Positions 37,541 to 49,427 of a stretch of 64,000 bases of DNA are shown here, in pieces. The stretch covers positions 149,502,667 to 149,566,666 of the forward strand of contig CM075673.1 of NCBI GenBank assembly GCA_037962975.1, written 5' to 3'. The notes beneath the pieces were generated by a model that saw only the letters and a program-made list of their open reading frames with translations, was not told where the DNA came from and did not search any database. Within the stretch, counting starts at the first letter, position 1. Each line of letters opens with the position of its first letter. Both the position numbers and the translations under genes were made by a program. This DNA is from Clitoria ternatea. Its lineage: Eukaryota > Streptophyta > Magnoliopsida > Fabales > Fabaceae.

Positions 37541-40500
37541 TGTAACATCTCATTTTCTACTCAAATAGAAAATAGATATTAATATATCTATAATGAGAAA
37601 TACTTACTATTAGTTTGTTTATTATTATCATTTTTATGAAATTTTGGTATTTATATTTAATTATTTATTTTTTTAAAATAAAATAAAATAATAATAAAAT
37701 AAAAATATTTATGTATTTTGAATGAGAATTTTAAAATGAATTAATTAGTATTCATTGATTAATGAAATTATATTAATAATTTTAATTATATTTATTATTC
37801 ACAACTTTTATTTTATGATTTTATATTTATGTTTTTACATATTTGTGATTTAACTCTTATTAGAATTTTAAAGTAAAATTTTGAAGGAATTAGACTATGG
37901 TTCTTTAGAACTTTTTGATCTACGTATTATTTATGATTTTATAGAATTTGTTTGGAATTTTGGAAATATTTTAATAAAATAATATATTTTAAATAATTTT
38001 CAATTTATATAAAGTGACTTAAAATTAAAAATATTTATAAGAAAGTGAATTTAAATTATAAGAAAATTTTCTAAGATCCATTTCAAGTAGACTTATCTAA
38101 AAGTTATCGGTTTGAGTAAAATCTTGATTTTTACCAATCGTAAAAAAATAAAAAACGTATCAATAAATTTTTATTAACAGAAAATTTTAGATTTTTAAAA
38201 TTTAAACTTTATATTACTTATCATAAAATTAGTGAGAACTGATATAATATCGCTAAATTTCAAAAAGGACTAATTTTGAATATTTAAAATATACCGAGTG
38301 AAAGGTTACTATTTGGCTTAATAATTTAGCTGACATTTACTATGCAAAACACTATGCATGTATGAAATTTTCAAAAGGGGCACAGTAACCAAGATTTAAA
38401 TTTCAAAAAATACACAGTACTTTTATATTAAAATAATGGAATGCATAGTAATTTTCCTTCCTATAAATACCGAAAGAATTCTTTTTTAGAATTCACAATT
38501 TCAGATTAGTAAGATAGTGGTGGAAGTAAGAGAGAGAAATAAAATTTTTGGAAGAAGGTTCTGCTAAAATTCTAAGGTAAGAATACATCTCTTTTATATT
38601 TTTTAGGGTTATTTTCATATCATTTTTAGAAATCTATTATTATACTAGAAATAATATTATTTTAAGTTACTATTCTGAATAGTAAAATACTATTTCAATA
38701 GTAAATTATTATTTCACTAGTAAATTACTATTCACTATTACTATTTACCTTTTACTATTCATGATTTACTTTTTACCATTACTATTCACGTTTTACTATT
38801 CATGTTTACTATTTATTATTACTATTCATTATTCACTATTCACTATTTAAAATTTACTATTTCTGTTTTAAGTAGAAATCTTAATTTTCATCTTATAACT
38901 ATATTAAAGTGAATTGGTATATTTTAGAACTCGGAGACGAGGCACGCACGGACTTTCCATAACGAACCAAGATACAAGAGGTAAGGGGGAGTGAGATAAG
39001 AATATAATATGACAAGACATAAGAATAATGAGAGGAGTCCCTTACTTCTTTTAAATTTAATAATATTATTATTTTAAAATATTAACTCTTTAACTTAAAA
39101 TTTATAATAAATTTTAAATAAATATCTGATGTAACTAACTCTAACATACCTATGCAAGGACCTGTACTTTTATAACCTATATGAACTGGACTATACTTAT
39201 GCAAGGACTTGGACTATTATGACCTGTATAGACTGAACTATACCTATGCGAGGATTGGACTATATGGACCTACATAGACCTATGCGAGGAATGGACTATA
39301 AAGACTTAAAATTAATCTTATTAATCTAAATAACTATTAAAATTTGAATTATATTTATGACTGATATTTAGTTGATCTGATTTGATTATAATTAATAATA
39401 TTTGATTTTGATTAATGATATTGTGATTTATAATACTAGACTGTGATTAATAATATTTGTGATTTGATGATATTTGATTGTAATTGATGATATTACAATA
39501 TTTGATTATGATTAATGAATGATTGATGACCTTGTGATATGGAGTTGACGGAAAGTTAAAACTCAGTAAGAATTTTCTTAGCTTACTCTTTAAATTTTTA
39601 TTCTAAGAGAAAGTATTTTATCATTATTTTAGTCTTTTATTTCTTCTTAGAAATAATTTTCATTAACATTATTTTTAATCTTTAAAATAAAATCTAGTAT
39701 TAGAAAGAAGCTATTTATGAAAATCAGAGGGTGAGATAATTAATTCTTGAATTAAAGAAAATTTTTATGGTTTTAAGTATTCTTAGTTAATGATTTTAAA
39801 AAAATATATATATTTTCTTTTAGAAATCAAAAATTTAAATTGGTTTTCCCTAATGAAATAACTAAAGGATATTTTGTTATAGTCGAGATTTCTAAACTCA
39901 ATCTAGTTAAGATTCAAATTTGGAAGATTATGTAAATATGTGAAGTTTTTTAAGAGAAAGTTTTGAGATATTTAAGGCTTGAAAACTCAATTTTGGTGAG
40001 ATCTGAATTCGAAGACTGTACTAAATTTATTCTGTATGATAGAAGTTCAAAGGAGAACTTATGGGAATGTACAGTTTATTGAGATGATTTGTGAACCTTT
40101 ATGGTATTTAATAATTCAGTTTCTAAAAGTCTTAACCAACTAAATATACGAGTAGTTCATGCATCATGAATCATTAAAGAGAAATGAGATATGATGTTGC
40201 CTGGAGACGGATTATAGAAACCGAGGATACATTAGAGGAGGTTCAAATGCGAACCTTGGGATGAGAGGGTGTAGAAGGGTGCTTCAGGGGACCTGGGGTC
40301 GCTCCCTAATGTCGGGTACTTTCACAATAAAAACCTTCTCAGTATGACTAGTCTCTAAGTGTTTCCACACCAGTTGAGTTATTCATATGCTACAAAGGCA
40401 TTTATGTTATTATCCGGAATTATGGAACAGTGTAAACTCCTGGTTGGCCCAGTGTAAATTAAAACTTTAAGGACCTACATGCATAAACTAAATGAAGTAG

Positions 40501-41219
40501 TATTAAAAGCATTACATGTCATACATGTGATTGTGATATTCTGTATGGATGGTTGTGAATGAAAGTATGATTGCTATGTGTGTGAGAACCCTATATTTAT
40601 AATTAATTGTGTACAAGATTTTGAATGATATTAACTTATTAGTTTGTGAAAACCCTTATGCTTATGTCTTATCTGTAAAGTATTATATTCTGTTTCTCAC
40701 TCCTTGTTTGAATTTTGTGTCCAAAATATATGTTATGTGATATATAGCTAGCGATTCAAGATGGAAGGATATGTAATTACAAGAGGGTAAAGTGGTCTCA
40801 TCCTCAATCAGATAGATGAAGAGATATGATAAGAGTAGGATTCCAAAACTCGATGGTTCAAGAACTAGGAAATGATTGGTCACATTTGTAGTAGAGGTAT
40901 AGTTTAGTTTTACCTTGCCTTATTACAATATCAAGTTAGATAATTGTAACAAGGTAAAGGTTAAACTTTGATAAACTTTCCCATTCGGATATAATACTGT
41001 AATGATTTATGACTTATGATTTCTATAAATTATTTTATCATTATAGACAAATATTGAAAGACAATGTTTTTTTTACTTTCAACATTCAAAGGAAATCAGA
41101 CGTATATAAGTCCTTGTATACACGAGATAAAGAGTGATAAATATGTATATCTTTCTAAAAGTTTTTTTTAAAGGCAAGAAGAATACATATATGTCTCGTG
41201 TATATAAGGGGGTGTAACA
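37541..41219 (+). repeat. 5' LTR of the non-autonomous element
   Basis: TATA box at 38462-38469, short-repeat tract at about 38660-38850 and ACCTATGC repeats at about 39146-39306. It lacks two short blocks present in the 3' LTR and in Tekay: one after TTTCAGATTA near 38507, the other after GATATGGAGTT near 39546. Two deletions in this copy explain the length difference. Confidence 0.92.
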
Positions 41220-41222
41220 AAG

Positions 41223-41234
41223 TGGTATCAGAGC
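41223..41234 (+). other. Primer binding site (initiator-Met tRNA), non-autonomous element
   Basis: TGGTATCAGAGC three bases after the LTR, same spacing and same sequence as Tekay (5626-5637). Confidence 0.95.
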
Positions 41235-42994
41235 AGTTCAATCCAAATCGGCTTGGGGTATGGTCTTGCTAGCGTGTTAGTGTACTCTGATGGTTAAGTT
41301 AGTCAAGAGATTTTATGTTTGACAAAGGAGGAAATTTTATTGGAGTAGATGGTAAGAAGTAAGTGAAGAAAAATTAGAAATATAGAAAGAAAGAATTAAT
41401 TTTTAAGTTCATAAGAAGTATAAGTTAGAACTCTATAGCCTGTTACTTGAAAAATGTTATTGCAAGGATTATCAGAAACTGGCCATTCTGAAGTCTTTCT
41501 TGACATTGTTTAAGTATGAGCGCTAATGTATGGTGGAATAATAAGGTAAACTAACTAATGCAATTATTTCCTTTTATTTCAAATGTATTGTATGGTGTTT
41601 GATTCTCTGATTAATATGTGATAATGAAATATTCTAACATTTGCCTCTTTTACAATATGGTATGGGACAACAAGGGAGATAAGACAATAGAAAATATTTA
41701 GAAATATTTTGGTATGAATTCTAGGCTGGAGCTGTCATGACTTTGACTACTTAGTTATAAATTATCAAGACTGATCAGCCCGGATGATTTATACTAAGTA
41801 GTGAAAGACATGTCAAATGAAGGATGTTAAGAACAATGAATCTAACCCTAGATTAATGTGGTATATGGAGAAGTGGAGACAAACTCAATAAATCCTATTA
41901 GGATATTTTTTACCATGTCCTTGAACTTGTATAGGTACTTGTGTGAATTAGAATTCCAATGGGTAAATAACTGTTGTAATCTCAAACTAGTATAACAAAT
42001 TGTTTAAGATAGAATCATAGTTTTTTTTATTGGGATTATAGCTTTTCCTTGGATGATATATTTAAATAAAAATATGTTGATGTATTCCTTATAAAAGAAA
42101 TATGGTAATTTGTTCACTAATTTGTTTGGTGTGACAAATAATTATATCTTTGACTGTTTATATTGATTCTTCTTTTGTATGACATATAAGAAATGTTAAT
42201 TGTTGTTTGATTTGATGAAATTTTTCTTTATGATGCCTGCGATTGAATGATATATATGATGGTTATATATATAAATATGAATTAATGAAACTTTTATGGT
42301 TGTGACATTGAATGTAATTAACCATATATTTTTGAATTTTTATTATTATGATAAATATGTCAATAAATGATCTAAAATAAGCATCATAGATCTTTGGGAG
42401 ATATCGATATTGGTTTAAAATTGAGAAATTGTGTCATAAAATATTTTCTTTGTGATTCCTAATAATTTGATACATGTTTATCAAGTTATTTTCTTTTAGT
42501 CATCAATTTTGTAAAATGAATATACATATACTCTATATAAATAATTGTTATGTAACGATATACTTAAAATGAAGAAATGTGTTAGTAAACCATGAGGAAA
42601 TAGATATGAACCTTTACTTATTGATTTTCCTATGAAGAGAATTACATAAATCTTAGTTACCCATAACAAAAAAAAATCAAGTGAGTATTTCTAAGTCAAC
42701 GTAGTGATTTGTGATCATTTAAGATTAGAAAATTTATCAAATCTATGTAATGGTTGTAGTCAATTATGATGGAAAGAGCAATCACTTAGTTAAGGAATAT
42801 TTAATTCATTATAGAGGACACATATCCTGAATTGACATGAAGCAAAGAACACAAGGATTTGACTAGATCAATAAGTACAACAAGGACTAAGACACGTTTA
42901 TCCTTTTTCACTAGGACAATTTATTACACATGATTACACTAAGGAAAATAAAGTAGAACATCTAATACATCATAGTTAAACGATAAGTGATTAC

Positions 42995-43141
42995 TTAATA
43001 AAGGCCTAAGAGTTTTGGCAATACATAAAATGCCCAAACTAGAGAAATCACCATAACGATTATAAGAAGTGAGGCACTTGTTACCACAAACTGTAGTCCA
43101 TCCCGCCTTCGTTCTTCCTCACTTCTAGGAAGGTTGGCCAT
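42995..43141 (-). CDS. Candidate 48-residue single-helix membrane protein, possibly a captured host gene
   Basis: On the minus strand ATG at 43141 opens a frame of 48 codons ending at TAA (42995). The N-terminus is charged (RSEEERRRD, residues 6-14). Residues about 19-41 form one continuous hydrophobic helix (VVTSASLLIIVMVISLVWAF and beyond), followed by a short tail with Pro-Lys. This reads as a small tail-anchored or single-pass membrane protein. The 110 bases upstream are CT-rich like a plant 5' leader. Downstream is AATAAA within TGTAATAAATTG (about 42917-42928). The gene lies antisense in an element with no other coding capacity, so it may be a transduced cellular gene. I do not recognise the family. 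A chance frame of this length is possible, but this composition is unlikely by chance. Confidence 0.55.
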   Translation of the reverse strand: MANLPRSEEERRRDGLQFVVTSASLLIIVMVISLVWAFYVLPKLLGLY

Positions 43142-43228
43142 CGAATAATATGATAGTACTTGAGAAAAAGATTGAAGAAATTAGATAGAAGAGAGAAACT
43201 AAGAAACCTTGAAGTTTGCAATGGTCAT

Positions 43229-43265
43229 AAACGGCTAGTCCAACGGCTAGTTGCTAACAGCTAGT
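43229..43265. promoter_or_regulatory. AACGGCTAG repeats, including an MSA-type element
   Basis: Three copies of (A)ACGGCTAG or ACAGCTAG lie in 40 bases, about 90-125 bases upstream of the small gene's ATG. TCCAACGGCT at 43239-43248 on the plus strand fits the plant mitosis-specific activator consensus YCYAACGGYY, bound by three-repeat MYB proteins. G2/M-phase control of the small gene is therefore possible but inferred. Confidence 0.45.
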
Positions 43266-43591
43266 TGCCCAGTAATTAATTCTTAGCAGTCCATTTTACT
43301 ATGTTACGAGTAGGAATTTTAATTAATGAATGTTATGGATTATATTAAGTAAGGTTTTAATAGATTGAGAACCGTAATTATTGAGGTGTTTAGAGTTAAC
43401 CATCAATTTATGATGAACATGGTTGACAAAATTAAGACGAGTAATATTTTTGAGTTAAAAAAAATACTGATAATATTAAAAGAAGGTAAATGACAATGTT
43501 AAGGAAAAGGTACACAATTGTCAAGGAAACTAGAAATATATTTTAGAACAGTTCACTTAGTTTAGCCTTGTTAAGATTTATTAACAATATT

Positions 43592-43611
43592 AAATTTCAA
43601 GGACGAAATTT
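43592..43611 (+). other. Hairpin next to the polypurine tract, non-autonomous element
   Basis: AAATTTCA-AGGA-CGAAATTT, same position and loop as 10198-10217 in Tekay but with one A-C mismatch at the loop-closing pair. Confidence 0.8.
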
Positions 43612-43616
43612 CTTTT

Positions 43617-43629
43617 AGGGGAGTAGAGT
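43617..43629 (+). other. Polypurine tract, non-autonomous element
   Basis: AGGGGAGTAGAGT directly before the 3' LTR start, essentially identical to Tekay. Confidence 0.85.
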
Positions 43630-46600
43630 TGTAACATCTCATTTTCTACTCAAATAAAAAATAGATATTAATATATCTATAATGAGAAATACTTACTATT
43701 AGTTAGTTTATTATTATCATTTTTTAATGAAATTTTGGTATTTATATTTAATTATTTATTTTTTAAAATAAAATAAAATAATAATAATAATAATAATAAT
43801 AATATTTATGTATTTTGAATGAGAATTCTAAAATGACTTAATTAGTATTCATTGATTAATGAAATTATATTAAGAATTTTAAATATATTTATTATTCACA
43901 ACTTTTATTTTATGTTTTTATATTTATGTTTTTACATATTTGTGATTTAACTCTTATTAGAATTTTAAAGTAAAATTTTGAAGGAATTAGACTATGGTTC
44001 TTTAAAAATTTTTGATCTACGTATTATTTATGATTTTATAGAAGTTTTTGGAATTTTGGAAATATTTTAATAAAATAATATATTTTAAATAATTTTCAAT
44101 TTATATAAAGTGACTTAAAATTAAAAATATTTATAAGAAAGTGAATTTAAATTATAAGAAAATTTTCTAAGATCCATTTCAAGTAGACTTATCTAAAAAT
44201 TATCGGTTTGAGTAAAATCTTGATTTTTACCAATCGTAAAAAAATCGAAAACGTATCAATAAATTTTTATTAACAGAAAATTTTAGATTTTTAAAATTTA
44301 AACTTTATATTACTTATCATAAAATTAGTGAGAACTGATATAATATCGTTAAATTTCAAAAAGGACTAATTTTGAATATTTAAAATATACCGAGTGAAAA
44401 GTTACTATTTGGCTTAATAATTTAGCCGACATTTACTATGCAAAATATTGTGCATGTACGAAATTTTCAAAAGGTGCATAGTAACCAGGATTTAAATTTC
44501 AAAAAATGCACAGTACTTTTATATTAAAATAATGGAATGCATAGTAATTTTTCTTCCTATAAATACCGAAGAAATTCTTTTTTAGAATTCACAATTTTAG
44601 ATTAAGTTTTCATAATATAGTAGTGCTAGTGAGATAGTGGTGGAAGTAAGAGAGAGAAATAAAATTTTTGGAAGAAGGTTCTGTTAAAATTCTAAGGTAA
44701 GAATACATCTCTTTTATATTTTTTAGGGTTATTTTCATATTGTTTTTAGAAATCTATTATTATACTGGAAATAATATTATTTTAAGTTACTATTCTGAAT
44801 AGTAAAATACTATTTCAATAGTAAATTATTATTTCAATAGTAAATTACTATTCACTGTTACTATTTACCTTTACTATTCATGATTTACTTTTTACCGTTA
44901 CTATTCACGTTTTACTATTTACTGTTACTATTCACGTTTACTATTTACTGTTACTATTCACGATTTGCTATTTACTATTCACTATTTACTATTCAAAATT
45001 TACTATTTTTGTTTTAAGTAGAAATCTTAATTTTCATCTTATAACTATATTAAAGTGAAATTGGTATATTTTAGAACTCGGAGACGAGGCGCGCACGGAC
45101 TTTCCATAACGAACCAAGATACAAGAGGTAAGGGGGAGTGAGATAAAAATATAATATGAAAAGACATAAGAATAATGGGAGGAGTCCCCTACTCCTTTTA
45201 AATTTAATAATATTATTATTTTAAAATATTAACTCTTTAACTTAAAATTTATAATAAATTTTAAATTAGATATCTGATGTAACTAACTCTAACATACCTA
45301 TGCAAGGACCTGTACTTTTATAACCTATATGAACTAGACTATACCTATGCAAGGACTTGGACTATTATGACCTGTATAGACTGAACTATACCTATGCGAG
45401 GATTGGACTATATGGACCTACATAGACCTATGCGAGGAATAAACTATAAAGACCTAAAATTAATCTTATTAATCTAAATAACTATTAAAATTTGAATTAT
45501 ATTTATGACTGATATTTAGTTGATTTGATTTGATTATAATTAATAATATTTGATTTTGATTAATGATATTGTGATTTATAATACTAGACTGTGATTAATA
45601 ATATTTGTGATTTGATGATATTTGATTGTAATTGATGATATTACAATACTTGATTGTGATTAATAAATGATTGATGACCTTGTGATATGGAGTTTAAGCA
45701 TATAGCAAGCATGACGAAAAGTTAAAACTCAGTAAGAATTATCTTACCTTACTCTTTAAATTTTTATTCTAAGAGAAAGTATTTTATCATTATTTTAGTC
45801 TTTTATTTCTTCTTAGAAATAATTTTCATTAACTTTATTTTTAATCTCTAGAATAAAATCTAGTATTAGAAAGAAGCTATTTATGAAAATCAGAGGTTGA
45901 GATAATTAATTCTTGAATTAAAGAAAATTTTTATAGTTTTAAGTATTCTTAGTTAATGATTTTTAAAAAAAATATATTTTTTCTTTTAGAAATCAAAAAT
46001 TTAAATTGGTTTTCCCTAATGAAATAACTAAAGGATATTTTGTTATAGTCGAGATTTCTAAACTCAATCTAGTTAAGATTCAAATTTGGAAAGATTATGT
46101 AAATATGTGAAGTTTTTTAAGAGAAAGTTTTGAGATATTTAAGGCTTGGAAACTCAATTTTGGTGAGATCTGAATTCGAAGACTGTACTAAATTTATTCT
46201 GTATAATAGAAGTTCAAAGAAGAACTTATGGGAATGTACAGTTTATTGAGATGATTTGTGAACCTTTATGGTATTTAATAATTCAGTTTCTAAAAGTCTT
46301 AACCAACTAAATATGCGAGTAGTTCATGCATCATGAATCATTAAAGATAAATGAGATGTGATGTTGCCTGGGGACGAATTATAGAAACCGAGGATACATT
46401 AGAGGAGGTTCAAATGCGAACGTTGGGATGAGAGGGTGTGGAAGGGTGCTTCAGGGGACCTGGGGTCGCTCCCTAGTGTCGGGTACTTTCACAATAAAAA
46501 CCTTCTCAGTATGACTAGTCTCTAAGTGTTTCCACGCCAGTTGAGCTGTTCATATGCTACAAAGGCATTTATGTTATTATCCAGAATTATGGAACAGTGT

Positions 46601-47383
46601 AAACTCCTGATTGGCCCAGTGCAAATTAAAACTTTAAGGACCCACATGCATAAACTAAATGAAATAGTATTAAAAGCATTACATGTCATACATGTGATTG
46701 TGATATTCTGTATGGATGGTTATAAATGAAAGTATGATTGCTATGTGTGTGAGAACCCTATATTTATAATTAATTGTGTACAAGATTTTGAATGATATTA
46801 ATTTATTAGTTTGTGAAAACCTTTATGCTTATGTCTTATCTGTAAAGTATTATATTCTGTTTCTCACTCCTTGTTTGAATTTTGTGTCCAAAATATGTTA
46901 TGTGATATATAGCTAGCGGTTCAAGATGGAAGGATATGTAATTACAAGAGGGTAAAGTGGTCTCATCCTCAATCAGATAGATGAAGAGATATGACAAGAG
47001 TAGGATTCCAAAACTTGATGGTTCAAGAACTAGGAAATGATTGGTCACATTTGTAGTAGAGGTATAGTTTAGTTTTACCTTGCCTTATTACAATATCAAG
47101 TTAGATAATTGTAACAAGGTAAAGGTTAAACTTTGATAAACTTTCCCATTTGGATATAATACTGTAATGATTTATGACTTATGATTTCTATAAATTATTT
47201 TATCATTATAGACAAATATTGAAAGACAATGTTTTTTTTACTTTCAATATTCAAAGGAAATCAGACGTATATAAGTCCTTGTATACGCGAGATAAAGAGT
47301 GATAAATATGTATATCTTTCTAAAAGTTTTTTTAAAGGAAAGAAGAATACATATATGTCTCGTGTATGTAAGAGGGTGTAACA
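43630..47383 (+). repeat. 3' LTR of the non-autonomous element
   Basis: Full-length copy with TATA at 44558-44565, short-repeat tract at about 44785-44995 and ACCTATGC repeats at about 45296-45456. It ends GGTGTAACA, followed by the GAATC duplication. Confidence 0.92.
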
Positions 47384-47388
47384 GAATC

Positions 47389-48626
47389 CCTCTTGGTCTT
47401 AAATATCCATTTGCAACGAATAGGTTTCATACCTTCTGGTAATGGGACAAGTTCCTAAACTTTGTTATCTTTCATGGACTTATACTCCTCCTTTATTGCT
47501 TTAGACCATTTTTCCGAATTGGAACTTTGCATGGCTTGATGGAAGTTGATTGGGTCATCTTCCATTGCACCATTATTTTCCTCATGTTCCTAGAGAAATA
47601 CCACATAATCATCAAAAATGGCACTTCTCCTTTCTCTAGTGGATCTCTGTAAAGGTATTAGTTCATGAAGCATAGGTTCTTGAGGATCTTGAGTTTGTTC
47701 TTCATGATCAACCAAATTATCTTGAGTGGGAGAGTCAACAACAATGTCTTGAAGAGGTACTGAATTTGCTTTATCAATAGCAACTATATGAATCGGTTCT
47801 AGAATTATGACCAATTCTTTCTTTAAGACAAAGTCTCTAACCTTATTCTTCCCCCCAAACTCAAGATCCTTAAAGAATGTGGCAGTTCCCATCTCAAAAA
47901 TTGTCTTTAGTGTGGGATCATAAAATTTATAGCCCCTAGATCTCTCAAAGTAACCAATAAAGTAGCTATTCACGGTTCAGGAATCCAATTTTCTTTCATT
48001 TGGCTTATAAGGCCCTGCCTCAGCTAGACATCCCCATACATGAAAATGTTTCAAGCTAGGCTTTCGCCCAGTCCAAAGCTCATAAGGTTTTTTGGTAGCT
48101 GCTTTAGTTGGTACTCTATTTAGAATGTAAGCTACAATTTTTAATGCCTCTCCCCAGAGTGACTCTGGTAAGGTAGAATGACATATCATGCTCCTTACCA
48201 TGTCCTTAAGAGTTCAGTTTCGTCTTTAGCCACATCATTCATGTTGGGTGATCTTAGCATTGTGTATTGTGGGACAATTCCACATTCCTCTAGGTACTTG
48301 GCAAAAGGTCCCGGGTGTTGTTCACCTAAACCATCATATCTACCATAGGATTCACCATCATAGTCAGATCTGACACGCTTAATCCTTTTGTTGAGTTGAT
48401 TCTTAGCTTCAGCCTTAAATGATTTGAACACGTCCAAAGATTATGACTTTTCATGTATAAGAAATAAATACGCATATCTCGAGTAATCATCTATGAATGA
48501 TATAAAATATTGTTGACCATTCCAAGAAGGTGCAGGAAGTAGCCAACAAATGTCCGTATGTATCAATTCTAAGACGTCTATAGCTCTATACGTATCTAAT
48601 TTCTTTGATTTGGTCTGTATCCCTTT
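47389..48626 (-). pseudogene. Copia pol fragment: integrase and start of reverse transcriptase
   Basis: On the minus strand the integrase core is readable: HTDIC (first Asp), RSDYDGE (second Asp) and then GIVPQYTM. The segment expected to hold the catalytic Glu reads VAKDE and is frameshifted, so the site is lost. A second piece (48201-47977) holds STLPESLWGEALK and YELWTGRKPSLKH. A third (47973-47590) holds NSYFIGYFERSRGYKFYDP and a spacer, leading toward the reverse transcriptase that resumes at 37535. The upstream side is cut by the Tat element LTR at 48627. Confidence 0.88.
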
Positions 48627-49362
48627 TGATCCGGTCTCAATACCGGTATCCGATCTGCTATACATATTTCAACGTCTTTGATAAGACATCTACGTGTAAC
48701 CGGTGTCATCGGTATACATCCGGACTGTAATTCCGTATCAGGTGTTCTCCCTAAACCGGTTGTTCAGGATAACACCATGACATCGGATAATACACACGTC
48801 ACTGTGCAAAAGACAAGGATTGTTGCTACAGGGATCGATCAATAATTCCCTGCACTACGAGCCAAATTCTGCTCACGGGAATGGTCAACTTGTTCCCTAA
48901 TCCTAGCCTACATTCTCTATGCTCAATATAAAATAGCCACTTGACCCAATCATGCAGGTAAGTGCGCAATATAATAATGCTAATGGGAGTTGGTGGTCCC
49001 CCACCAACGAGTCCTCGTTAATCGAGCCAATCAGGTATATGAACTAACTTCATGATTGAAATAGGGGAGAGGGTTCTTCTTCAGCTCTTTTACGACTGAT
49101 TCCTCTCTGAATACATTCCTTACTTGGAATATAATCACTGACTTGAGCGTCGGAGAATCTTTGCAGGTGACACCACCATTCGCCCACTTCAACGCGTTAG
49201 GTCGGTGTAAAGGATCTCCAGGACGCCCAATCCGCTTTCTTCACCCAAGGACAACAGATACATACATCGGATACACATACATCCGGTCTACTAGACGGTA
49301 TTGACATACTGTTCGTGACTGGCTTGAGATTGGATCTATTGACCCCGGTCCAGGACAGATCA
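48627..49362 (+). repeat. Tat-element 5' LTR
   Basis: Starts TGATCCGGTC exactly where copia coding sequence stops, and ends ACAGATCA. TGATC/GATCA are inverted ends. A TATA box is at 48927-48933. The 3' copy is off the window, so the right boundary rests on the inverted ends and the primer site. Confidence 0.75.
48927..48933 (+). promoter_or_regulatory. TATA box of Tat-element LTR
   Basis: TATAAAA in CTCAATATAAAATAGCC, about 300 bases into the LTR. Confidence 0.6.
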
Positions 49363-49363
49363 T

Positions 49364-49381
49364 TGGCACGCCTGGTGGGAC
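49364..49381 (+). other. Primer binding site, Tat element
   Basis: TGGCACGCCTGGTGGGAC starts two bases after the CA of the LTR. It begins with the obligatory TGG (complement of tRNA CCA). I could not assign the tRNA. Confidence 0.6.
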
Positions 49382-49427
49382 CCGATAAAGTTATTCCCAT
49401 ATCCTTTGACAGAGCAGGTAATCCACA

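Larger units (their letters stand above)
41235..43616 (+). other. Interior of the non-autonomous element
   Basis: No gag, protease, reverse transcriptase or integrase remnant is visible in any frame. The only credible coding region is the small minus-strand gene at 42995-43141 with its flanks (about 42700-43270). The remainder is AT-rich and may serve as leader and packaging sequence. Confidence 0.75.
37541..47383 (+). mobile_element. Non-autonomous large LTR element (LARD-like) related to Tekay
   Basis: LTRs of 3679 bp (37541-41219) and 3754 bp (43630-47383) start TGTAACATCT and end GGTGTAACA. The target duplication is a perfect GAATC at 37536-37540 and 47384-47388. The interior is only about 2.4 kb and lacks gag-pol. 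Most of the LTR, the initiator-Met primer site, the polypurine tract and its adjacent hairpin match the Tekay element at 2535-13341, so Tekay-type proteins probably mobilised it. Each LTR has about 330 extra bases at its 5' end relative to Tekay. It is inserted in copia pol in the opposite orientation. Confidence 0.92.
23384..48626 (-). mobile_element. Ty1/copia element, minus strand, opened by three later insertions
   Basis: Copia pieces on the minus strand lie in the expected order: integrase (48626-47389), reverse transcriptase (37535 downward), RNase H (to about 36130), a long 3' untranslated part (36130-33717 and 23527-23395), polypurine tract and 3' LTR (22960-23383). The gaps between pieces are exactly the Athila element (23533-33711), the non-autonomous element (37541-47383) and the Tat element (from 48627). 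The 5' half, with gag, protease and the other LTR, is expected beyond the right edge. Joining the 3' pieces across the Athila insertion is inference. Confidence 0.7.

Noticed and set aside
40683..40883. 66- to 70-codon minus-strand frame in both LTRs of the non-autonomous element (also 46836-47048)
   Set aside because: It is shared through LTR identity, and the two versions have different C-termini through a frameshift, so no selection on the frame is apparent.
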